From an uncultured Bacilli bacterium (GTDB lineage: Bacteria; Bacillota_I; Bacilli_A; RF39; UBA660): a DNA stretch of 6,978 nucleotides. Positions 1 through 3,938 of the stretch are shown in pieces. The stretch lies in the NCBI GenBank assembly GCA_947629125.1, contig CANRCO010000064.1, positions 1 through 6,978 on the forward strand, read 5' to 3'. The position numbers and the translations under genes are program-made. Under the pieces are notes generated by a model. It had not been told where the DNA came from. It made no database searches and saw only the letters and a list, made by a program, of their open reading frames with translations. Numbering within the stretch: position 1 is the first letter of the stretch; each line of letters starts with the position of its first letter.

Positions 1-77
1 ACATCTTTATTATAACAAAGATTAAATACCCCCCTCTTTTTTTACTTTTTTGTCTACTTTCTCTTGACCAATGCATT

Positions 78-107
78 ATTATAGCAAAAAAAACATCTTT
101 TGTTCAA
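78..107 (-). promoter_or_regulatory. Leftward extended -10 promoter
   Basis: On the minus strand there is TTGAAC (107-102), an 18-base spacer, and TATAAT (83-78) preceded by TGC (86-84), which makes an extended -10 element. Transcription would start near position 71 and run leftward off the window, so a gene on the minus strand probably lies beyond the left edge; no start codon with a ribosome binding site is visible inside the window. The same TGCTATAAT string recurs in the pseudouridine synthase promoter at 1215-1223, which supports it as a genuine promoter motif of this genome. Confidence 0.5.
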
Positions 108-128
108 GATATAATTGATTTATATAAT
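100..128 (+). promoter_or_regulatory. Promoter of the ferredoxin gene
   Basis: TTGTTC (100-105), a 17-base spacer and a perfect TATAAT (123-128) form a plausible vegetative sigma-factor promoter. The predicted transcript starts near 135 and leaves a leader of about 50 bases before the ferredoxin start codon. Its -35 box overlaps that of the leftward promoter at 78-107. A second TATAAT at 161-166 is less likely because its transcript would begin at the ribosome binding site itself. Confidence 0.5.
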
Positions 129-172
129 TAGTTAATATTGCTTTTAATAGTTTTTTTCGTTATAATTTTTTT

Positions 173-179
173 AAGGAGG
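173..179 (+). promoter_or_regulatory. Ribosome binding site that decides the ferredoxin start
   Basis: AAGGAGG at 173-179 is a full Shine-Dalgarno sequence. It lies 2 bases from the ATG at 182 but 5 bases from the next in-frame ATG at 185, so the second ATG is the more likely start. Confidence 0.75.
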
Positions 180-184
180 CAATG

Positions 185-442
185 ATGAAAGGTTTTATTG
201 TTGAACAAGATAAATGTATCGGTTGTGGTGCTTGTGTAGCAATTGATGGTAAACACTTTGATTTTAATGATGAAGGTTTATCTCATGTTATTAATAATGA
301 TGATATAAATGAAAAAGAAGCTTTAGAAATTGTAGAAGTATGCCCAACAGGAGCAATCTCCTACGATGTTATTGCAAATAACGATAATAAAAATATAGAA
401 AACCAAGATAATTGTTGTAATGACTGTTCTAACTGTCAATAA
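185..442 (+). CDS. fer: [4Fe-4S] ferredoxin with C-terminal Cys cluster
   Basis: This is a small soluble cytoplasmic electron carrier of 85 residues. The single-cluster motif is clear: CIGCGAC gives Cys11, Cys14 and Cys17, and the fourth ligand Cys53 sits in the CPTGAI motif. Length and single-cluster layout resemble the Bacillus Fer type rather than the clostridial 2[4Fe-4S] type. Between the two parts runs an acidic segment typical of ferredoxins that dock to reductases or oxidoreductases. The odd part is the last nine residues, which hold four more cysteines (Cys77, Cys78, Cys81, Cys84) after an Asn/Asp-rich linker; these could bind a second metal or cluster, or form disulfides (inference). 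The start is the ATG at 185 because of the spacing from AAGGAGG; ATG at 182 would add one Met. It stands alone between its own promoter and terminator, so the redox partner cannot be read from context. The symbol follows the family and is not a proven orthology. Confidence 0.9.
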   Translation: MKGFIVEQDKCIGCGACVAIDGKHFDFNDEGLSHVINNDDINEKEALEIVEVCPTGAISYDVIANNDNKNIENQDNCCNDCSNCQ

Positions 443-475
443 AAAAATGTTCAATTAAAATTTGAGCATTTTTTT
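441..475. terminator. Bidirectional terminator between ferredoxin and pseudouridine synthase
   Basis: A 14-base-pair hairpin, arms 441-454 and 462-475 with one T-G wobble and a 7-base loop, has seven A at the left and seven T at the right. It can therefore act as a Rho-independent terminator for the ferredoxin transcript and, on the other strand, for the convergent pseudouridine synthase that ends at 481. Its left arm begins inside the ferredoxin stop codon. Confidence 0.8.
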
Positions 476-480
476 GTAAA

Positions 481-822
481 TTATTTTTGTAAACTATATA
501 ATTTCTTTACTTCTTTAATTGTCAAGTCACGATACTCACCAGATTTTAATCCATCTAAAGTTAAAAAATCATAACCAGTTCTAGTTAATTTAACAACATC
601 ATGATTTAAACTGCTAAAAATTCTTTTAACAATATGATTACGTCCTTCATGAATTGTAATTTCAACTAAAGAAGTATTTTTTACTATATCTTTTTTTCTT
701 ACACGAAAATTTTCAATCTTTACTTTTCGATTATCAATAACAATTCCTCTTTTGATTTTATTTATTTCTTCTTTAGTTAATAAACCTTCTATTTTTGCAA
801 CATAAGTTTTTTTTACATTCAT
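481..822 (-). CDS. rluB: C-terminal fragment of RsuA/RluB-family pseudouridine synthase
   Basis: This is the downstream half of a frameshifted gene; its N-terminal half is at 773-1198 in another frame. Family-like sequence resumes at KKTYVAKIEG and continues through EGRNHIVKRIF, the conserved segment that usually reads EGRNRQVRRMF, and the closing LKSGEYRDLT, which is the usual end of the catalytic domain. The fragment lacks the S4 domain and the catalytic Asp, so it cannot be an active enzyme alone. Its first ATG (822-820) has no ribosome binding site and lies within the coding region of the other half, so separate translation is unlikely. The two halves together would give about 240 residues, the normal length for Firmicutes RluB. 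RsuA and RluB substrates (16S or 23S rRNA) cannot be told apart by eye, so the symbol is provisional. Confidence 0.8.
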   Translation of the reverse strand: MNVKKTYVAKIEGLLTKEEINKIKRGIVIDNRKVKIENFRVRKKDIVKNTSLVEITIHEGRNHIVKRIFSSLNHDVVKLTRTGYDFLTLDGLKSGEYRDLTIKEVKKLYSLQK

Positions 823-1198
823 TTTTCGGATGAGTTAAGATATTGGTTAATTTTCCATCATTTGTTAAAATAATTAACCCTGTAGTATCATAGTCTAATC
901 TTCCAATAGGATAAATTCGTTTGTCAGTAGCTATTAAATCGATAACACTTTTTCGATTTAATTCATCATTACTAGTTGAAATTATTCCTCGAGGCTTATT
1001 AAGTAAATAATAAACTTTATCTTCTTCTTTAGTTATTAAAGTATTATTAATCATTATTTGGTCACTACTACTAACTTTTGTACCCAATTTTGTAACGATT
1101 TGATTATTAACTTTAACTTTACCACTAATTATAAATTCTTCTGCTTTTCTTCGAGAACAAAAACCACTATTAGCAATCACCTTTTGTAAACGTTCCAT
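773..1198 (-). CDS. rluB: N-terminal fragment of RsuA/RluB-family rRNA pseudouridine synthase (frameshifted)
   Basis: The family converts a specific uridine of ribosomal RNA to pseudouridine in the cytoplasm. Residues 1-45 form an S4 RNA-binding domain (MERLQKVIANSGFCSRRKAE and following). The catalytic domain begins at KVYYLLNKPRG (61-71) and carries the signature GRLDYDTTGLIILTNDG, in which Asp102 is the catalytic residue. Family sequence ends at LTHPKNE (residue 127), after which the frame runs into unrelated residues and stops at 773. The continuation is in another frame (481-822). The ATG at 1198 is preferred: GGTGAT at 1208-1203 lies four bases before it and corresponds to the 3' part of an extended Shine-Dalgarno. 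The frame stays open upstream to a TTG at 1210, which would bury that site. Whether this is a pseudogene, a base-call error or a gene rescued by slippage cannot be decided here. Confidence 0.85.
   Translation of the reverse strand: MERLQKVIANSGFCSRRKAEEFIISGKVKVNNQIVTKLGTKVSSSDQIMINNTLITKEEDKVYYLLNKPRGIISTSNDELNRKSVIDLIATDKRIYPIGRLDYDTTGLIILTNDGKLTNILTHPKNECKKNLCCKNRRFIN
807..826 (-). other. Frameshift site: A8 and A5 runs in the pseudouridine synthase gene
   Basis: On the minus strand the two reading frames meet across a run of five A (826-822), GAATGT (the T of interest at 817) and a run of eight A (814-807). One base fewer anywhere here joins the halves. Loss of an A from the A8 run gives HPKNECKKTYVAKI, loss of T817 gives HPKNEVKKTYVAKI, and loss of an A from the A5 run gives HPKMNVKKTYVAKI. 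Homopolymer loss or gain is the commonest mechanism, so A8 is the leading suspect. Confidence 0.75.
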
Positions 1199-1202
1199 TA
1201 AA

Positions 1203-1208
1203 ATCACC
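1203..1208 (-). promoter_or_regulatory. Ribosome binding site fixing the pseudouridine synthase start
   Basis: GGTGAT lies four bases before the ATG at 1198. It pairs with the part of the 16S rRNA tail beyond the AGGAGG core, so the effective distance to the start is normal. The same GGTGAT with the same four-base gap precedes the small membrane protein at 3727, and AGGTGAT precedes the NPKTG protein. Confidence 0.6.
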
Positions 1209-1214
1209 AACGAT

Positions 1215-1243
1215 ATTATAGCAAATAAAAAAGGGTTTTTTAA
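1215..1243 (-). promoter_or_regulatory. Promoter of the pseudouridine synthase gene
   Basis: On the minus strand TGC (1223-1221) plus TATAAT (1220-1215) is a perfect extended -10 element. The best -35 at 17 bases is the weak TTAAAA (1243-1238), which falls in the loop and arm of the preceding terminator. Transcription would begin near 1208, so the mRNA would start at or just before the ribosome binding site and have a leader of only about ten bases. Confidence 0.5.
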
Positions 1244-1248
1244 CCCTT
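1223..1248 (-). terminator. Terminator of the NPKTG surface protein gene
   Basis: On the minus strand a perfect 7-base-pair hairpin (AAGGGTT/AACCCTT, 1248-1242 with 1237-1231, four-base loop) is followed by six T (1232-1227), then A and three more T. It begins within the stop codon of the surface-protein gene and runs directly into the extended -10 element of the next gene. Confidence 0.8.
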
Positions 1249-1843
1249 AAATTTTATACATTTTTGTATTTTTCTTACTATTTACATATACAACTGCAAC
1301 TAGTAAAGCACCACCAACAATAATTGCTACTGGAATCATACTACCAGTTTTAGGATTTGCTGGAGCTGCTGGTGTCCATTCAACTTTTTGAAAATCTTTA
1401 CCATCAACTGTAATTTCTAATCCACATTCTTGAGCTGTATCAATTTTCTTTGTTGTAAATCTAAGTATAGCTACTTTACTATCAGCAGAAGTCCATCCTA
1501 CAGCTGATTCTACAGATATAGTACCATCAACTGAATTGTGATTCATTATATAATTATTATGAGCAACTACTTCTACCAATGTTGCATTAGTTAATGTATA
1601 ACTTAAATTAATACTATCTAATGTACCTGAAGTAACAGTTACAAAAACATCAGCAACCATAGTATCTTCTATTGTATTTTCTTCTACTTTTTCAACTGTA
1701 ACACCATAGCTTAAACTATCATTACTTTCAATAGGACTAGTACTATCAGGAGTAGTTTCTACTGCATTAACAACACTTAATCCATATCCAAAAGTCATTA
1801 TAGTTAGTAATAATAAACTAAATATTTTACTCCCTTTTTTCAT
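1247..1843 (-). CDS. Secreted NPKTG-anchored surface protein, cohesin-like fold suspected
   Basis: This 198-residue cell-wall-anchored protein is the likely substrate of the divergent class B sortase. Residues 1-27 are a signal peptide: a Lys-rich start, a hydrophobic core, and cleavage probably after SVVNA. Residues 28-45 are a Ser/Thr/Pro/Asp-rich linker. Residues 46-150 are predicted mostly beta strand and contain one Cys (140). Their pattern (a long hydrophobic-alternating strand series, LVEVVAHNNY, then VDGTISV and KVAILRFTT) recalls cohesin-type and related carbohydrate-binding sandwiches; that is a resemblance, not a firm assignment. The sorting signal follows: NPKTG at 163-167, hydrophobic segment 169-187, basic tail SKKNTKMYK. 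NPKTG is the motif used by Bacillus anthracis SrtB on IsdC, but no heme-binding NEAT features are visible here. The start ATG follows AGGTGAT with a three-base gap. The ligand or function is unknown. Confidence 0.85.
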   Translation of the reverse strand: MKKGSKIFSLLLLTIMTFGYGLSVVNAVETTPDSTSPIESNDSLSYGVTVEKVEENTIEDTMVADVFVTVTSGTLDSINLSYTLTNATLVEVVAHNNYIMNHNSVDGTISVESAVGWTSADSKVAILRFTTKKIDTAQECGLEITVDGKDFQKVEWTPAAPANPKTGSMIPVAIIVGGALLVAVVYVNSKKNTKMYKI

Positions 1844-1878
1844 ATTATCACCTATAAAACCTCTCTATCTTTACTTGT

Positions 1879-1907
1879 ATTATAACACAATTTGTAAAAA
1901 TTTAAAC
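1879..1907 (-). promoter_or_regulatory. Promoter of the NPKTG surface protein gene
   Basis: On the minus strand TGT (1887-1885) and TATAAT (1884-1879) form an extended -10 element. The -35 region is poor: TTTAAA at 1906-1901 with a 16-base spacer is the best match. Transcription would start near 1872, giving a leader of roughly 28 bases. A perfect TTGACA further upstream (1939-1934), with AATAAA 17 bases downstream of it, may be a second weaker promoter. Confidence 0.5.
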
Positions 1908-1920
1908 ATATTTATTGGCG

Positions 1921-1940
1921 ATTTACAAAAAAATGTCAAT
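1921..1940. promoter_or_regulatory. Imperfect inverted repeat between sortase and substrate genes
   Basis: ATTTACA (1921-1927) and TGTCAAT (1934-1940) are inverted copies matching at six of seven bases around a six-A spacer. The repeat lies midway between the two divergent promoters and its right arm includes the only TTGACA in this intergenic region. It could be an operator serving both genes, or a chance repeat in AT-rich DNA. Confidence 0.2.
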
Positions 1941-1970
1941 TAAATTTTTTTACCCAAAACATCTAAAGTA

Positions 1971-1979
1971 TGGTAAAAT
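1971..1979 (+). promoter_or_regulatory. Candidate extended -10 element for the sortase gene
   Basis: TGG plus TAAAAT (1971-1979) is an extended -10 with one mismatch; the only -35 candidate is the poor TTACCC at 1950-1955 with an 18-base spacer. The ribosome binding site GAGGT (1999-2003) follows, seven bases before the ATG at 2011. The weak match suggests low or regulated expression. Confidence 0.35.
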
Positions 1980-2010
1980 TTATATAGAATATTAAGGCGA
2001 GGTCGAAAGT

Positions 2011-3594
2011 ATGAAGAAAATATTAATTTCTATATATAAAAATTCTTTGATATTTTCTTATAATACGCAAAAAGTTAATGAAAAAAAGTTACTAAATACC
2101 AATGTAATTGATAACAATCAATTACTTTTTAGTGATGAATATTTACTTAATAATACTAAAATAGTTAGTTTATTCTTAAAAGAATTAGTTAAAGAAAAAA
2201 AGATAAAACAAATAACTGTTATTACAAATGACTTAGCTTTAATCGCCTTAAACTTAACGAAAAACATTGCCAGTATAGAAATATTATATTTAAAAGAAGA
2301 TGTTTCCCTACCTTATGAAATATGTGAAAAAATAACTAAAAATAAATACATTCGCTATTTAAATTGTTATAATGTTCCAACTTTTATGTTAGATTTATTA
2401 GATAAATATGGAGTTATTGTCAAATCTCGAATTGAACTATTTTTTACCAGTGATTTTATGCAAGGTAACCAATTAACAGAATTTAGTAATATTTATTATA
2501 AATTAAGTATTCGAATTCGTTTTCCTTTAAGTAAAGAGGATTGTGAAGATTTAGAAACATTTTTAAAAATAAATCGCTATTTACAAACTATTCATATAAA
2601 TAAAGTTAATAAAAAAGATATTGATTATTTAATTAAAGTTTTAAAAGAAAATAAAATTACCAATATTAAAATCTTAATTCATAATAATATTACTAATGAA
2701 AAAACTATTGAATATCTTAAAAAAATGAACAAAAAATATAAAAGAAGATATAAAATATCTTTTTCTTTAGTCTATTCTAGTGAATATTTACAAAAAAATG
2801 TCTTTAATCAATTATTAATTAATATATTAAGAATTTGTGGCTTAATAATATTAGTATTAGTTGTTTTTGTAACTGGTTATATTTTTATTTCTAATTATTT
2901 TTCAATGAAAGAAGTTACAGCTATTCAAGAAAATATTAATGAAACTATTGAAAAGAAAAAAGAAACCCAAAAAGAAGAACAACCAAATACTAATGTTGAA
3001 AATCCAAACAATCCTAGTAGTGATGAACCAGTTATTACAAATGCTTATATTGCATCTTTACTTAGTATCAATCCTAATACAGTTGGATGGTTAAAAGTAA
3101 ATAATACTAATGTTGATTATTCCGTAGTACAAGCAACTGATAATGATTATTATCTTTCACATAATTTTAATGACCAAGAAGACCGCAATGGTTGGGTATT
3201 TATGGATTATCGTAATGAACGAGCTGATTTAGATAAAAATACTATTCTTTATGGTCATAATCGTTACTACAGTGGAATAATGTTTGGAACTTTATATAAA
3301 ACAGCCTATAAAAGTTGGTATAATAATAAAGAAAATTTAACAATTAAGTTTGATACTTTATATGATTCTATGGAATGGCAAATATTTTCTATTTATAAAG
3401 TTCAAAAAACTAGTGATTATTTAAAGGTTAGTTTTAACAGTGATAGTGAATGGTTAGATTTTATAAAAATGTTAAAAGATAGAAGTATTACTAATTTTGG
3501 TGTTGATGTTGGAGTTAATGACAAAATTCTAACTTTATCTACTTGTTCAAATAATAATAAACGTTTTGTAATTCATGCTGTATTAAAAAAATGA
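2011..3594 (+). CDS. srtB: Class B sortase with long unknown cytoplasmic N-terminal domain
   Basis: This is a membrane transpeptidase of 527 residues that joins secreted proteins to the cell wall by cleaving a C-terminal sorting signal. The catalytic domain is residues ~345-527 on the outer face: class B features VGWLKVNNTNVDYSVVQ (358-374) and DNDYYL, catalytic His416 in LYGHN, catalytic Cys512 in TLSTC, and Arg518 in NNKRF. One membrane helix (about 268-293) is followed by a charged, Gln/Glu/Lys- and Asn/Pro-rich stalk (300-340). Ordinary SrtB proteins are about 230-260 residues with a very short cytoplasmic tail. Here some 265 Lys-rich residues precede the helix, with no signal peptide. 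They form repeated hydrophobic strands (KQITVIT, SIEILYL, YIRYLN, LQTIHIN, NIKILIH) alternating with helical stretches, a solenoid-like or LRR-like pattern that I do not recognise as a known family. The divergent NPKTG protein is the obvious substrate. The ATG at 2011 has GAGGT seven bases upstream. Confidence 0.92.
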   Translation: MKKILISIYKNSLIFSYNTQKVNEKKLLNTNVIDNNQLLFSDEYLLNNTKIVSLFLKELVKEKKIKQITVITNDLALIALNLTKNIASIEILYLKEDVSLPYEICEKITKNKYIRYLNCYNVPTFMLDLLDKYGVIVKSRIELFFTSDFMQGNQLTEFSNIYYKLSIRIRFPLSKEDCEDLETFLKINRYLQTIHINKVNKKDIDYLIKVLKENKITNIKILIHNNITNEKTIEYLKKMNKKYKRRYKISFSLVYSSEYLQKNVFNQLLINILRICGLIILVLVVFVTGYIFISNYFSMKEVTAIQENINETIEKKKETQKEEQPNTNVENPNNPSSDEPVITNAYIASLLSINPNTVGWLKVNNTNVDYSVVQATDNDYYLSHNFNDQEDRNGWVFMDYRNERADLDKNTILYGHNRYYSGIMFGTLYKTAYKSWYNNKENLTIKFDTLYDSMEWQIFSIYKVQKTSDYLKVSFNSDSEWLDFIKMLKDRSITNFGVDVGVNDKILTLSTCSNNNKRFVIHAVLKK

Positions 3595-3621
3595 CATATC
3601 AAGTTTGTGATATGTTTTTTT
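3594..3621. terminator. Shared terminator of srtB and the convergent small gene
   Basis: An 8-base-pair hairpin, ACATATCA (3594-3601) with TGATATGT (3608-3615) and a six-base loop, is followed on the plus strand by seven T (3615-3621). On the minus strand seven T (3591-3585) follow after a CA. It begins in the last base of the srtB TGA stop codon and can end transcription from both directions. Confidence 0.8.
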
Positions 3622-3727
3622 CATTTTGTTCTAATTTTATACATTTTTTAGTTAAGATATAAATATTAAATAAACATAATGTTACTAATCCACCAACTAA
3701 TAAAATAATACCAATAATTAACTTCAT
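3599..3727 (-). CDS. 42-residue single-span membrane protein
   Basis: This very short gene encodes 42 residues: a start MKLIIGIILLVGGLVTLCLF that runs into a hydrophobic helix (about 3-26), then a polar Lys/Glu/Asn-rich tail (TKKCIKLEQNEKNIS). It could be a membrane microprotein, or a lipoprotein-free anchor peptide; no known family is recognised. Support for its reality is the GGTGAT ribosome binding site (3737-3732) four bases before the ATG, identical in sequence and spacing to that of the pseudouridine synthase, plus a terminator hairpin at its stop codon and the lack of any other gene in this stretch. The TGA stop lies inside the left arm of the hairpin shared with srtB. A possible extended -10-like TGCTATTAA sits just upstream of the ribosome binding site but is a weak match. 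Its position next to srtB does not by itself show a functional link. Confidence 0.55.
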   Translation of the reverse strand: MKLIIGIILLVGGLVTLCLFNIYILTKKCIKLEQNEKNISQT

Positions 3728-3771
3728 TTTTATCACCATTAATAGCATAAACAATATTAATAAATTAATAC

Positions 3772-3801
3772 AAAAAACTTAAACCATTATAGTTTAAGTT
3801 T
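3772..3801 (-). terminator. Terminator of the tRNA-Lys transcript
   Basis: On the minus strand a perfect 10-base-pair hairpin (3801-3792 with 3784-3775, seven-base loop) ends in a run of six T (3777-3772), of which three lie in the stem. It begins ten bases after the tRNA CCA end. There is no T tract on the plus side, so it acts leftward only. Confidence 0.8.
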
Positions 3802-3811
3802 AATCCATTTT

Positions 3812-3887
3812 TGGTGTCCCCTTAGGGATTCGAACCCTAGACCCACTGATTAAGAGTCAGTTGCTCTACCAACTGAGCTAAGGAGAC
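3812..3887 (-). tRNA. tRNA-Lys (anticodon CTT)
   Basis: The 76-base gene folds into a full cloverleaf: acceptor GTCTCCT with AGGGGAC (one G-T wobble), D arm GCTC/GAGC with loop AGTTGGTA, anticodon arm ACTGA/TCAGT with loop CTCTTAA, a five-base variable loop, and T arm TAGGG/CCCTA with loop TTCGAAT. The anticodon CTT (3854-3852) reads the Lys codon AAG. The discriminator is A and the CCA end is encoded (3814-3812). It follows pheT on the same strand but has its own candidate promoter and terminator. Confidence 0.97.
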
Positions 3888-3928
3888 AAAAACATTTACA
3901 AAAATAATTTTAGCATTATTTTGTAAAT
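3888..3928 (-). terminator. Terminator of the pheST transcript
   Basis: On the minus strand a long hairpin (3928-3915 with 3908-3894, 14 base pairs with one bulged A, six-base loop) is followed by G and five T (3892-3888). The T run ends exactly one base before the tRNA-Lys gene. Its loop holds the -10 element of the tRNA promoter. Confidence 0.75.
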
Positions 3929-3935
3929 ATTTCAA
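3907..3935 (-). promoter_or_regulatory. Promoter of tRNA-Lys nested in the pheT terminator
   Basis: On the minus strand TTGAAA (3935-3930, one mismatch to consensus), a 17-base spacer and TAAAAT (3912-3907) preceded by TGC (3915-3913) make a strong extended -10 promoter. The start would be near 3900, about 13 bases before the tRNA. The -35 sits four bases after the pheT stop codon and the -10 falls in the terminator loop. Confidence 0.6.
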
Positions 3936-3938
3936 TCA

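Noticed and set aside
9..37. TGTTATAAT (17-9) and a G6 run (34-29) on the minus strand as a second leftward promoter and ribosome binding site
   Set aside because: No -35 is present and no start codon with an open frame follows within the window, so neither can be supported.
161..166. Second TATAAT with TTGCTT 17 bases upstream, before the ferredoxin gene
   Set aside because: Its transcript would start at about 173, the first base of the ribosome binding site. The promoter at 100-128 gives a normal leader. It is kept only as a possible secondary start.
481..822. C-terminal pseudouridine synthase fragment as an independent gene
   Set aside because: It lacks the catalytic Asp and S4 domain, has no ribosome binding site, and joins the upstream frame without any missing sequence.
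3592..3594. TGA read as tryptophan (Mycoplasma code)
   Set aside because: TGA ends the sortase exactly after its conserved C-terminal strand and at a terminator hairpin, and Trp codons in all genes are TGG.
3786..3791. TATAAT in the loop of the tRNA-Lys terminator as a promoter for the 42-residue gene
   Set aside because: There is no acceptable -35 at 16-18 bases and no TG extension; the hairpin explains the sequence better.
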